DNA of 64,000 nt. Source: Candidatus Accumulibacter aalborgensis (GTDB lineage Bacteria; Pseudomonadota; Gammaproteobacteria; Burkholderiales; Rhodocyclaceae). Below, in pieces: positions 15,845-23,957 of this stretch. Within the stretch, counting starts at the first letter, position 1, and each line of letters opens with the position of its first letter. The notes beneath the pieces were generated by a model. It saw only the letters and a list, made by a program, of their open reading frames with translations. It did not search any database and had not been told where the DNA came from. Location: the NCBI RefSeq assembly GCF_900089955.1, contig NZ_FLQX01000035.1, positions 62,001-126,000 on the forward strand, in the 5' to 3' direction. The translations under genes and the position numbers were made by a program.

Positions 15845-18800
15845 GCTCCTTCCTGGTTCGCTGCACGGGCAGCTTCTTTTTTTGCAAATCTCAAGGCCAC
15901 GTCCAGCGTTTCCATGAACTCGTCGACCTTGATCGGCTTGGTGAGATAACGGAAGAACCCGGCTTGCAGTCCCTTCTCGATATCGCGGGGTATGGCATTG
16001 GCACTGAGAGCAAGCACCGGGATGTGCGCCGTGTCCGGATCTTCAGCCAGTATTCTAAGCGCCTTGATGCCGCTGATTCCCGGCAGGTTGATGTCCATCA
16101 GGATAACATCCGGCAGCGCGGCACGCGCAATCTGGATGCCGTATGTGGCGTCCCGAGCACTCAGGAAGCGGATATCATCCCGACGCGCAATCAGATCCTC
16201 GACCAGCATCAGATTCGCCGGGTTGTCCTCGACGTATAGAACGGTCTGCAGGGGCGCCTCGCCACGGCCCTGCGTCAGGGCAAGCTGCACCGGCTCTGCT
16301 TTGCGGGCGGCCACTTGCGGGGCAGTGATGCTGTCCAGTTCGATCCAGAACACACAGCCTTGCCCGACGGTGCTTTCCACACCGATGACGCCGCCCATCA
16401 ATTCGACCAGCCGTTTGCACACCACCAGGCCGATCCCTGATCCCTCCTCGACGTTGGTCTTCTGTCCGAGACGATTGAAGGGTTGAAAAAGCTGTGCAAG
16501 CTGTTCCGCAGCCAGCCCCGCTCCGGTATCCCGGACGCTGATGCGAGTAGCATTGGGAAGACTTGGCGTGCACTCCACGGTGACCGCGCCGCCCACCCTG
16601 TTGTACTTGATCGCGTTGGAGAGCAGGTTGATCAGCGCCTGCTTCAATCGCGTCCGGTCGGCGTTGACAAAGCAGGGGGTTGGGAAGGGAGTGAAGGCCA
16701 CGCGGATGCCACGCCGGTGCGCCTGCGCTTCGACCATCGCCTCGCATTCGTCCATGACTTCGGTGAGCGATACCGGCTCCACCGACAGCGACAGTTTCCC
16801 GGACTCGATCAGCGCGAGATCGAGGATTTCGTTGATCAGCTCCAGCAAATACCAGCCAGCCTTGAGAATCTGATCGATGCTTCGCTTCTGGGCGAGAGTC
16901 GGCTGCGGCGAGCCGGTTTCGATGAGTTGCGCAAAACCGAGGATCGCACCGAGCGGCGTACGCAATTCATGGCTCATGCTGGACAGAAAATCCGATTTCG
17001 CGAGGTTGGCTCTTTCAGCAGCGACCTTGGCGCTCTCCAGCTCGGTGTTCTTGTCATGCAGTACCTGATCGAGGAGCGCCCGCTCCGCTTCGACCCGCTT
17101 ACGTTCCGTGGTGTCGGTGCCGATCAGCAGGTAACCGATGATGGTGCCCTGAGTGTCGTGCAGCGCAGTGACCGATACCTCGGCCGGGAAGCGGCTGCCA
17201 TCCTTGCGGACATAGGTCAACTCGTAGACGTCGACGATGCCGCGCGAGGCCTTGAACACCAGTGCCTCGAAGCCCGGCGCAATCGGTGTCGAGAACTCGG
17301 CGCTCAAGGCACTGGCACGCACAATCACTTCCTGCGGATCGGAAATGTCGGCCGGCGTGATCTTGTCCACCACTTCGGCAGCCGCGTAGCCCAGCATCCG
17401 TTGCGCGCCGACGTTGAAAATCTGGATGACGCCCTGAGCGTCTGTGGCGATACTCGAGAAATTGGCGCTGTTGGAAATCGCGGTCTGCAGTGCCCCGGCT
17501 TTGAGCAGCGCCTCGTCAGCCTGCTTGCGCGCCGTGATATCGCGCAAGATACCGGTAAAGTAACGCTGGCCGCCCAGCCACATCTCGCTCGCTGCTATCT
17601 CCAGCGGGAAAGCGCTGCCATCCTTGCGCCGGCCGACGACTTCGCGCCCGAGGCCGATGGCGCGCGCTTCATCGCTCGCGCGGTAAAACTCGAGGCTGCC
17701 ATTGCGCTGTCCTCGATCAAGTTCGGGGATCAGCAAACTGAAGTCTTGCCCGATGAGATCTGCGGCGGCATGGCCAAACATCTTCTCAGCCGCCGGATTG
17801 ACCGTCTTGATCAGGCCGTCGTGGGCATGCAGGGTGACGATGCCGTCCACGACGGTGTTGAGAATCGTCTCGATCAGCGCGGCGCTGTCGCGCAAGGCCT
17901 GCTGCGCTGCGTATTCCTCGGTGACATCGCGGAACACCAGCACGGCGCCGACGACCAGACCTTCACGGTCGAGAATCGGTGCGCAACTGTCAGCGATCGC
18001 GCACTCGCTACCGTCGCGCGCTATCAGTACCGTGTGGTTGGCGAGGCCCTGCTTCGTGCCATTGGCCAGGGTGTCCATCACCGGAATAGCCGAGGGTTGA
18101 CGCGTTTCCTGGTTGATGATGTGGAAAACTTCGTCCACCGGACGACCCGTTGCTTCGGCCTGCGTCCAACCCGTGAGTTGTTCGGCAACTGGATTCAGTC
18201 GCGTCACACGCGCCCGGGCATCGGTGGCGATCACGGCGTCGCCGATCGAGTTGAGCGTTACGGCGAGCTTTTCCTCGCTGTTGCGCAAGGTGGTGTTGGC
18301 CTGCTTAAGTTGCTCATTGATCGCCTCCTGACTCTCAAGCAAATGCTGCGTTTCGGCATGGAACGAGTTCGTCAGCCGCTGCTGTGTCTGTCGGTGAATC
18401 AGGCGGGCGAGCGACAGACCAAAGAGCAGCGCCAACAGGCTGGCGCTGACGATGAGGATGAACAAGCGGTGCATGCTGGCCTGGAAATCAGCCTCATGCT
18501 CGACCATCGAGGCTTGCTCAGCTTGAATGAATCCGTTCATTTCGGAACGAATCGAGTCCATCAACTGCTTGCCGTCGCCACTGCCGGTGGGCTTCGGCGC
18601 GGCGTTTGCTTCACCGCTGCGACGCAACTCGATGGCTTGCGACATCTCCGCCAACTTGGCGTCCATCAAGGGCACCAGGGCATCTAGTTTGCGCTGCGCA
18701 GGACCGCTCAAGCCGAGTTGACGCAACTGCACCAGACTCTCGCTGATATGGTCGCTTACGGCCAGATACGGCTCCAGAAAGGCCGTGTCGCCGGTCAGCG

Positions 18801-19065
18801 AGTAGCCGCGCTGACCGGTTTCGGCATCGGTCAGGTTAGCGAGCCAATCACCCGCGCTTCTGATGACCAGCGACGAGTGCTGTCGCGCCGCGGCAGCTTC
18901 TTCGACCTGCCTGAACGACCAGAACGATGCCGCTACGACGAGCAGGAACAGCAGGGCAGCGGCGGCGATCGAAGCGCCGATTTTCTGCGTCGCCGGCGAG
19001 GCGATAAGGCCGCCGACCGCGCCGACATCGGTCACCAGGCGGGCACTGTTTCCTGTTGCGGACAT
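15841..19065 (-). CDS. hybrid sensor histidine kinase (CHASE3-PAS-PAS-PAS-HisKA-HATPase-REC)
   Basis: About 1074 aa from the ATG at 19065, which has AGGAAG eight bases upstream; a GTG at 19149 would add 28 residues but lacks a ribosome site. Order: membrane helix (GASIAAAALLFLLVVAASFW), periplasmic CHASE3 region (TGQRGYSLTGDTAFLEPYL), second helix (about 205-228), three PAS domains with PAC ends (about 265-640), HisKA with SSMSHELRTPLGAI, ATPase with NLLSNAIKYNR and GSGIGLVVCKRL, and a C-terminal receiver (VILMDINLPGISG). It autophosphorylates and relays phosphate to its own receiver and likely to the coupled response regulator. The signal is unknown. Confidence 0.92.
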   Translation of the reverse strand: MSATGNSARLVTDVGAVGGLIASPATQKIGASIAAAALLFLLVVAASFWSFRQVEEAAAARQHSSLVIRSAGDWLANLTDAETGQRGYSLTGDTAFLEPYLAVSDHISESLVQLRQLGLSGPAQRKLDALVPLMDAKLAEMSQAIELRRSGEANAAPKPTGSGDGKQLMDSIRSEMNGFIQAEQASMVEHEADFQASMHRLFILIVSASLLALLFGLSLARLIHRQTQQRLTNSFHAETQHLLESQEAINEQLKQANTTLRNSEEKLAVTLNSIGDAVIATDARARVTRLNPVAEQLTGWTQAEATGRPVDEVFHIINQETRQPSAIPVMDTLANGTKQGLANHTVLIARDGSECAIADSCAPILDREGLVVGAVLVFRDVTEEYAAQQALRDSAALIETILNTVVDGIVTLHAHDGLIKTVNPAAEKMFGHAAADLIGQDFSLLIPELDRGQRNGSLEFYRASDEARAIGLGREVVGRRKDGSAFPLEIAASEMWLGGQRYFTGILRDITARKQADEALLKAGALQTAISNSANFSSIATDAQGVIQIFNVGAQRMLGYAAAEVVDKITPADISDPQEVIVRASALSAEFSTPIAPGFEALVFKASRGIVDVYELTYVRKDGSRFPAEVSVTALHDTQGTIIGYLLIGTDTTERKRVEAERALLDQVLHDKNTELESAKVAAERANLAKSDFLSSMSHELRTPLGAILGFAQLIETGSPQPTLAQKRSIDQILKAGWYLLELINEILDLALIESGKLSLSVEPVSLTEVMDECEAMVEAQAHRRGIRVAFTPFPTPCFVNADRTRLKQALINLLSNAIKYNRVGGAVTVECTPSLPNATRISVRDTGAGLAAEQLAQLFQPFNRLGQKTNVEEGSGIGLVVCKRLVELMGGVIGVESTVGQGCVFWIELDSITAPQVAARKAEPVQLALTQGRGEAPLQTVLYVEDNPANLMLVEDLIARRDDIRFLSARDATYGIQIARAALPDVILMDINLPGISGIKALRILAEDPDTAHIPVLALSANAIPRDIEKGLQAGFFRYLTKPIKVDEFMETLDVALRFAKKEAARAANQEGA

Positions 19066-19187
19066 GGTCTGTCTTCCTGAAAGGGGTAAGGGATCCGGCG
19101 GGGAAACAGCGTTGCTCGGGCCGGCAAGCGACGACTCTGAGTCGTGCACGGTCTGTACTCGACATTCCGCTTCGGATCACCGTCGGG

Positions 19188-19766
19188 TCAGCCCTTCCCG
19201 TAGCCTTTGACATCCTTGAGGAGCGACGACAAGTCTTCGGCGTGCGCCTCCTCGCTGGCAAGTATGTCCTCCAGCATTCGGCGCGTGCTTGGATCCTGAT
19301 CGCGGAGGGAGGCAATCACCTCGCGATAGCTCTCGATCGCGATACGCTCGGCAATCAGGTTTTCGGTAATCATGCTCTTGAGCGAATGCCCTTCGACATA
19401 CTCCGCATGGCTGCGTGCTGCCAGCCCGTCAGGCGAAAAATTCGGCTCGCCGCCGAGTTCGATAATGCGCCTGGCGAGGAGGTCGACATGCGCCATCTCC
19501 GCCGCTGCGTGGTCGAGGAAGCGGGCAGCGACCGGCGTGGCCTGAATCCCCGCGGCCATGAAGTAGTGGCGCTTGTAGCGCAGCACGCAGACCAACTCAG
19601 TAGCCAATGCTTCATTCAACGCCTCGATCACGTTCTCGCGGTCGGCGCCATAGCCCGCAGTGACCGCGCCTCTGTCGAGATGCTGTTGCGCTCGCTCGCG
19701 CAGACTCCCGACCTTGGCAAGCGGCGGCTGTTTCGAGAATACGCCTCTTAGCGCAATGGCTTCCAT
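19188..19766 (-). CDS. ferritin-like (bacterioferritin-type) protein
   Basis: A 192-aa four-helix protein. Di-iron-type residues are visible in order: NEALATELVCVLRYKRHYF (helix A Glu), HAAAEMAHVDLLARRI (E-x-x-H), ENLIAERIAIESYRE (Glu) and LASEEAHAEDL (E-x-x-H). This suits an iron-storage or peroxide-detoxifying protein of the bacterioferritin/Dps-like group. The start has AGGAG at 6 bp spacing. It overlaps the end of the upstream 99-aa gene by 19 bp, so the two are likely co-transcribed. Confidence 0.88.
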   Translation of the reverse strand: MEAIALRGVFSKQPPLAKVGSLRERAQQHLDRGAVTAGYGADRENVIEALNEALATELVCVLRYKRHYFMAAGIQATPVAARFLDHAAAEMAHVDLLARRIIELGGEPNFSPDGLAARSHAEYVEGHSLKSMITENLIAERIAIESYREVIASLRDQDPSTRRMLEDILASEEAHAEDLSSLLKDVKGYGKG

Positions 19767-20047
19767 TCCCTACTCCTCATCATGGCGGTTGGCTGGTACG
19801 CGCGGCTTGAGCAACTCCGGCTTGAGGGTATTCCGGGAAGCGAGTCCGGACTCAGGAGCGCCAGGGAGGAACGTACCGTGGCCCGAGCCACGGATGGCGC
19901 CAGACTGCCGCCTTCATCCTCCCACGTGCGCAGCCCTTCTTCGAGCCGCCGCTTTTCCAGGCGGCCGGGGCGACGGCTGACGGCAAGAGCGCCCGCAGCG
20001 CAGCCGGCAAGCGCCAGGGCGACTAACGCAAATTTGCTGATAATCAT
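19748..20047 (-). CDS. small exported/membrane protein, 99 aa
   Basis: MIISKFALVALALAGCAAGALAV is a signal or anchor helix, preceded by GAGGAAATC. The rest is short, Arg- and Ser-rich (RRPGRLEKRRLEEGLRTWED) and probably unstructured. The last 19 bp overlap the ferritin-like gene. I do not recognise it; it may be a small envelope protein. Confidence 0.55.
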   Translation of the reverse strand: MIISKFALVALALAGCAAGALAVSRRPGRLEKRRLEEGLRTWEDEGGSLAPSVARATVRSSLALLSPDSLPGIPSSRSCSSRAYQPTAMMRSREWKPLR

Positions 20048-20083
20048 GATTTCCTCATTTTTGGCTATCCTTGTTCTGTGAAG

Positions 20084-20233
20084 TCAGCCGGAGCGGCGCC
20101 CGCTGATCAGGTTGACCAGAATCGAGATGACGGCGATGACCAGCAGAATATGGATGAAGCCTCCCATGGTGTAGGAAGTCACCAGACCCAGGAGCCAGAG
20201 GATGATGAGAACAACAGCGATCGTGTACAGCAT
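20084..20233 (-). CDS. lmo0937-family small membrane protein, 49 aa
   Basis: The short frame MLYTIAVVLIILWLLGLVTS then YTMGGFIHILLVIAVISIL ends in NLISGRRSG. It has two membrane helices with the LWLLGLVTSYTMGG turn characteristic of the lmo0937 family, common in stress-gene groups of proteobacteria. AAAGGA lies nine bases before the ATG. A copy of the palindrome lies 154 bp upstream. Confidence 0.85.
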   Translation of the reverse strand: MLYTIAVVLIILWLLGLVTSYTMGGFIHILLVIAVISILVNLISGRRSG

Positions 20234-20386
20234 GGCAGCTATCCTTTCCAGGTTGAGTTTGAGTTCTCTCGATCAAGAATTCGCCGACACCGAGCGGTGG
20301 CTGGCGTTGAGCCAGCGATTGGAATCTCACCCCTTTTCGCTGGCTGCGGAACTCGATTCACATTGTGAGCCTTGCCGCCCGCCGAA

Positions 20387-20408
20387 TCCGTGCGCCAGCG
20401 TACACAGG
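20387..20408 (+). promoter_or_regulatory. 22-bp palindrome-type site upstream of the lmo0937-type gene
   Basis: Reads ATCCGTGCGCCAGCG then TACACAG; by eye 18 of 22 positions agree with the consensus. It lies 154 bp before the start of the minus-strand 49-aa membrane protein gene. Confidence 0.45.
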
Positions 20409-20504
20409 TGGCAAACCTTTTCGCGCTCGCCGCTGCCAACTCGCGGCAGCGGACACGCTTGACTGCACGATCTTCGTCGCAAAGGGTCACCACAATCAGC
20501 TCCC

Positions 20505-20526
20505 GTCTGTACGCGAACGCACAGAC
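20505..20526 (+). promoter_or_regulatory. 22-bp palindrome-type site, clearest dyad
   Basis: GTCTGT, ten bases (ACGCGAACGC), then ACAGAC. The outer six bases on each side are exact inverted repeats. It lies 114 bp before the ATG of the coiled-coil protein gene. Confidence 0.55.
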
Positions 20527-20640
20527 TCCGCCTTCTTTCGCGCTTATGCTTTTCGCCATTGCAGGAAAACACGAAGGCGAGACACGGAATTGCTTGCTCG
20601 CTTTCAGCCCGATTTTTTTCAACCGCAAGGAGCTGATACC

Positions 20641-20928
20641 ATGTCAACAAGAAGAGACGAGTATATCGAGAAGATGAAACTTCAACTCGATGACGTAAAT
20701 GCAAAAATGAGCGCACTGGAAGCCAAGGCGCAGGAAGCGAAAGCCGGGGCGCACGAAAAATATCAGGCAGAAATGGCCAAGCTGCGTGAGCAATCACAAC
20801 TGGCCATTGCCAAACTCGACGAACTCAGAGCTGCGGGCGAAGATTCCTGGGAAACGATGGTTGCCGAAATGGAAAAACTGCGCGATGCATTTATTCGTTC
20901 TTTTCATTACTTCAAGTCCCAGATTTAG
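20641..20928 (+). CDS. coiled-coil protein, 95 aa
   Basis: MSTRRDEYIEKMKLQLDDVN starts after CAAGGAG. The whole chain is one long charged helix with heptad spacing (KMSALEAKAQEAKAG, EMAKLREQSQLAIAKLDEL). It has no signal peptide. Similar short coiled-coil proteins appear beside stress genes in betaproteobacteria, but no function is established. The upstream palindrome suggests shared control with the neighbouring small genes. Confidence 0.8.
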   Translation: MSTRRDEYIEKMKLQLDDVNAKMSALEAKAQEAKAGAHEKYQAEMAKLREQSQLAIAKLDELRAAGEDSWETMVAEMEKLRDAFIRSFHYFKSQI

Positions 20929-21011
20929 GCTGGGCGGAATTCTCGGCAAACCCGTCGGTACGGGGGCAGCCGTTGCCGCCGGTTCATGCAACCGTGTGAA
21001 AGGAATACACT

Positions 21012-21485
21012 TTGATCCCTACGTCAACGTCGCCCCGAAGCCTGCTCAATCGGCTGGCCCCGCTTGTGCTGCTGCTCATCGCTTCGGCAAGCGCCCATGC
21101 CGAGCAGCCTGTGTCGATTTCCCTCAAGGGCAGCGCCGAGGTGCCGCCGGTGGCCACCTCAGCAATCGGGTCGGCACAGATATCTGTCCGACCTGACCAC
21201 ACGGTGAGCGGCAGCATCAAGATATCCGGATTTGTTGCGACGATGGCGCATATTCACGAGGCCGCCGCGGGGAAAAACGGCCCGCCGATCATCACCCTGA
21301 GCAAGACCGAGAGCGACAGCTTTTCGGTTCCTGTCGGCGCCAGGTTAACTGACGCCCAGTATGCGAGCTACCTGGCCGGTAATCTTTACGTCAATGTGCA
21401 CAGCGCTCAGTCGCCGAACGGTGAGCTCCGGGCGCAGTTGCTGGTCAGCGAAGGAACCGCCAAACCGATGCTCATCGCCAAGTGA
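21012..21485 (+). CDS. CHRD-domain exported protein
   Basis: A 157-aa protein that starts at a TTG with GAAAGGA eight bases upstream. The signal peptide is LLNRLAPLVLLLIASASAHA. A CHRD domain follows (SLKGSAEVPPVATSAIGSAQ, MAHIHEAAAGKNGPPII, LYVNVHSAQSPNGELRAQL), with the conserved HIHxG-like and NVHS...GEIRGQ-like patterns. CHRD proteins are extracytoplasmic and of unclear function. A terminator-like hairpin follows. Confidence 0.88.
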   Translation: MIPTSTSPRSLLNRLAPLVLLLIASASAHAEQPVSISLKGSAEVPPVATSAIGSAQISVRPDHTVSGSIKISGFVATMAHIHEAAAGKNGPPIITLSKTESDSFSVPVGARLTDAQYASYLAGNLYVNVHSAQSPNGELRAQLLVSEGTAKPMLIAK

Positions 21486-21511
21486 TCCGGATGACCGCAC
21501 CGAGCAGGTAA

Positions 21512-21547
21512 GCGCCGGGCACTCGGTTCGGCGCCCCTTTTTTTTTT
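21512..21547 (+). terminator. rho-independent terminator after the CHRD gene
   Basis: A hairpin with stem GCGCCG/CGGCGC (21512-21517 and 21529-21534) is followed by CCC and a run of ten T. It lies 26 bp after the CHRD stop. Confidence 0.7.
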
Positions 21548-21575
21548 CAATATCAGCGATTGAATGGAGATGCAC

Positions 21576-22010
21576 ATGAACTACGAAGAGCGCGATGCTT
21601 ATGGCATGTACAGGATCGACACCGTGGTAAGTTCCGGAGCCGACGTGCGCCACGGACCGGGCCCTGACCAGATGGGAGCCGACACGCTTCTTGGCAACGA
21701 GGTCTACAACCAGAAAGGAGAAGATCTGGGTGACATCAAGGAGATCATGCTCGATATGCGCACCGGCAGGGTGAGCTACGCGGTATTGTCCTTTGGTGGT
21801 TTCCTCAGCATGGGCGAGAAACTTTTTGCTGTGCCCTGGGATGCTTTGACGCTGGATACGAGAAACAAACGCTTCACGCTGGACATGGACAAGGACCGCC
21901 TCGAGGGCGCCCCAGGTTTCGACAAGGACATGTGGCCCAATATGGCAGACCCGTCGTGGGCACACGGGATCAACGCTTTCTACGGAACGGCACCGCGCGC
22001 GGACGTCTGA
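21576..22010 (+). CDS. PRC-barrel domain protein
   Basis: Three in-frame ATGs lie at 21564, 21570 and 21576; the last is preferred because TGGAG lies just before it. The 144-aa protein has one PRC-barrel-type domain (ADTLLGNEVYNQKGEDLGDI, RTGRVSYAVLSFGGFLSMGEKLFAVPW). Such proteins are soluble and common in stress-gene groups, often bound to RNA-processing or photosynthetic partners; here the role is unknown. Confidence 0.85.
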   Translation: MNYEERDAYGMYRIDTVVSSGADVRHGPGPDQMGADTLLGNEVYNQKGEDLGDIKEIMLDMRTGRVSYAVLSFGGFLSMGEKLFAVPWDALTLDTRNKRFTLDMDKDRLEGAPGFDKDMWPNMADPSWAHGINAFYGTAPRADV

Positions 22011-22285
22011 GCGTTCACGACGCCAAGTCACCAAGCACGAACACCGGCTAAACGCGGCCTCCTGTCCAATGGCGCAGGGCGGTCGCCGGCAGCTCAGCCC
22101 AAAGACCACGAATGTCGACGTTCGAGATGTGCGCGCCGACCCGCCCGCGGGATTCCGCCCAGGTACAGGAACGTTAACCCAGAACCAGCTGCACGACCGC
22201 CTCGCACTGCAGGTAAGTGCGGGCTGTGTGGTCAGCACGGGTTGCTTGTTTTCTTGGTGACGCCTGCGCATTGGCCCCCACAGGA

Positions 22286-22464
22286 CGCACAGCACGAGGA
22301 CTTCATTCGTGCAGCCAAAGGCAAACGAGGGCGACAGCGTAGCCTTGTCCACATCAGTTCCATTCCCAGACTCGCAATTGCCCCCGCGTCTGTCAGATCG
22401 CCACCTTCCACTCTCGCAGCAAGCCAACGGTCTGCGTCAGCGCCTGCTTCATCAGCGTGTCCAG
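22286..22464 (-). pseudogene. fragments of a ketosynthase 3' end and of a PIN-toxin 3' end
   Basis: Bases 22286-22329 match the end of the intact ketosynthase gene at 28130-28173 (shared CAGCACGAGGAC and AAGGCAAACGAG). Bases 22367-22464 match 23359-23456, which spans the C-terminal end of the intact PIN toxin gene, with about eight differences by eye. Neither piece forms a gene. They show that this stretch has been built from duplicated neighbours. Confidence 0.6.
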
Positions 22465-22500
22465 TGTCGCAGCCAGCGTCAGCAGCCCTGGCCTTGGCGA

Positions 22501-22680
22501 TCAAGCCATATGGCCGATCGTCTTGCGAAAGCGTGCGAGCGAGGCGATGAAAAGGATCCTGCCGATTGCCAGGATCATCAGCGCCGCCCCGGTGAGGATG
22601 ATCGACAGCATGGTGGCGTTGTTGATGATCTCCATCAGCGAACCGAACCACGACTGCTCGAGGTCGGGGTTGAAACGCAT
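22501..22680 (-). CDS. small membrane protein, 59 aa (uncertain)
   Basis: MRFNPDLEQSWFGSLMEI begins the chain and a single strong membrane helix follows (ATMLSIILTGAALMILAIG), ending with a basic tail (RFRKTIGHMA). The frame continues upstream into pseudogene sequence, so the ATG at 22680 is chosen. A copy of the 22-bp palindrome lies 129 bp upstream, the same arrangement seen for other small genes, which is the main support. Function unknown. Confidence 0.4.
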   Translation of the reverse strand: MRFNPDLEQSWFGSLMEIINNATMLSIILTGAALMILAIGRILFIASLARFRKTIGHMA

Positions 22681-22809
22681 GCGCAGAGCCCCCCGGTGCA
22701 AAACGGATAGCTTGAAACGGCCTGTTCTTCGTTGTTCTGGTGGGTTCGTGGCTGACGCCTTGGCCTGCTGTCTCAACTGCGCGCGAATGGTGACCGCGCC
22801 GCGCTTTGC

Positions 22810-22831
22810 GTCTGTTCGCCAGCGCACGGAG
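22810..22831 (+). promoter_or_regulatory. 22-bp palindrome-type site upstream of the 59-aa membrane protein
   Basis: GTCTGTTCGCCAGCGCAC then GGAG. The left half and core match the shared element well. It lies 129 bp before the ATG at 22680 on the opposite strand. Confidence 0.45.
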
Positions 22832-22960
22832 CGAGCGCGACCCGGTCGCCCACAACCGCCGCAGCACAGGATCAGGAATCCGCTGCACGCCAGAGAATCG
22901 GTCTGAGCCCGGTTCCCGGCATGGGTGATTAACGGAAGCTCACCCGTTGGGTGAGCCGAG

Positions 22961-23005
22961 AAAATCCCGTTCGTGCTGAGCCTGTCGAAGCATGAACGGG
23001 ATTTT
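22961..23005. repeat. 45-bp imperfect palindrome (dispersed-repeat type)
   Basis: AAAATCCCGTTCGTGCT at the left and AGCATGAACGGGATTTT at the right are inverted copies with one mismatch, around GAGCCTGTCGA. The core (TTCGTGCTGAGCCTGTCGAAG) is the kind of short dispersed palindrome found scattered in many proteobacterial genomes. It lies at the edge of the pseudogene block. Confidence 0.6.
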
Positions 23006-23028
23006 CCCCCGCCAACAGAGGTTTTTAG

Positions 23029-23360
23029 GGTGAATGGCTTGATGCGGTCCGAGGCATCGCCATAGAGCGTCTTGTAGCCGTCGTCGCTGGTCTGCGAGCC
23101 GCCCATCCCGGTGCCGACGAAGACGCCTATCCGGCTGCGGTCCTCCTGGCCGAGGTCGCAGGATGCACGGCCGAGCGCCTGTTTCGCGGCGACGAGTGCG
23201 AACTGGCTGACCCGGTCGAGCATGCGCAGCTTCGGTGGCTCGAAATGCGCGCTGCCGTCGAAGGACGGCTGGACGCTGAATTGGTCTTCAACGATGAACA
23301 GCAGCTCGACGACGCCGAGCGGGTCGATGCTCAGCGCTTCGAGCGGCGTATCGGGGGTCA
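23029..23360 (-). pseudogene. ACP-ketosynthase pseudogene, internally deleted copy
   Basis: Bases 23029-23262 match the intact ketosynthase at 28959-29192 with only a handful of differences. Bases 23263-23360 match the acyl-carrier-protein gene around 29468-29567. The 275 bp that separate these in the intact cluster (end of ACP, start of ketosynthase) are missing. In translation ALSIDPLGVVE replaces ALGIDSLGVAE, so the phosphopantetheine Ser is Pro. The ketosynthase piece has no active-site Cys. The frame runs on into unrelated sequence to 22501, so it is not a functional gene. Confidence 0.8.
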
Positions 23361-23384
23361 GACTCGGAATTGCCCGCGCGTCTG

Positions 23385-23957
23385 TCAGATCACCACCTTC
23401 CACTCTCGCAGCAGGCCAACCGTCTGGGTCAGCCCCTGCTTCAGCAGCGTGTCCAGGTATTCGTCCGCCGTTTTGGGCGGGTTCTTCAGCGACCGCCGGT
23501 GCGTGGCCGCTGCCTCGCAGACACTGGCCGGATGCTGTTCGAGCAGGTCGAAGATGAAGTCATCCGGATGTTGTACCGCGAGGTTGTAGCGCCTCAGCAA
23601 CTCCTCCGGGAAGTCCTTCAGGTTGAACGTCAGGATCAGTGTGGCGCCGCCGTGAATGGCTGCTGCCACCACATGACGGTCATCGGAGTCCGGCAACTCG
23701 ATGGACGGGATCAGATGTTCAAAGCCGGTGACGAGGCTGTCCCGCACATGCGCATTCATCAGAGCGCGGGTGCGATCCAGGTCTTCTCGCTTCAGATCCG
23801 GCCGCTTCTTGTGGACGTTGTGAATCCACTCATCGTGGATCATCTCCGTCCAGCACGCCCGGTACAGATCCGTAAGGGCCAGGCGCATAAGGAAATCGCG
23901 CAGCGGTGCCGGGTAGAGCACGCACGCGTCGTAGATGACGGTGAAGTGCAAGCGCAT
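23385..23957 (-). CDS. PIN-domain toxin (type II toxin-antitoxin)
   Basis: A 190-aa PIN-fold ribonuclease. Acidic residues in the expected order: Asp10 in VIYDACVLYP, Glu43 in IHDEW, the SDDRHVVAAA cluster at about 91-100, and Asp115 in TFNLKDF. Its start directly follows the TGA of the partner gene (TGAATG), so it is translated right after the antitoxin. Overexpressed PIN toxins cleave RNA to stop growth. Its 3' end has a broken copy about 1 kb downstream. Confidence 0.85.
   Translation of the reverse strand: MRLHFTVIYDACVLYPAPLRDFLMRLALTDLYRACWTEMIHDEWIHNVHKKRPDLKREDLDRTRALMNAHVRDSLVTGFEHLIPSIELPDSDDRHVVAAAIHGGATLILTFNLKDFPEELLRRYNLAVQHPDDFIFDLLEQHPASVCEAAATHRRSLKNPPKTADEYLDTLLKQGLTQTVGLLREWKVVI

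Larger units (their letters stand above)
20234..20640. other. divergent intergenic region with two palindromic sites
   Basis: About 400 bp between the minus-strand lmo0937-type gene and the plus-strand coiled-coil gene. No convincing gene is present. It holds two copies of the 22-bp element, one suitably placed for each divergent gene. Confidence 0.6.
22681..23028. other. non-coding mosaic stretch with hairpins and a palindromic site
   Basis: No convincing gene. Contains the 22-bp site at 22810-22831, a perfect 8-bp-stem hairpin (GCTCACCC GTT GGGTGAGC) at 22938-22956, and the 45-bp inverted repeat at 22961-23005. Confidence 0.5.

Noticed and set aside
16483-18687. 734-codon plus-strand frame
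   Set aside because: Antisense to the hybrid kinase, whose PAS, HisKA and receiver motifs are unmistakable.
22501-23403. 300-codon minus-strand frame as one gene
   Set aside because: It is a run-through of ACP and ketosynthase fragments, a dispersed palindrome and unrelated sequence; no active-site residues remain. Only the last 59 codons might be a gene.
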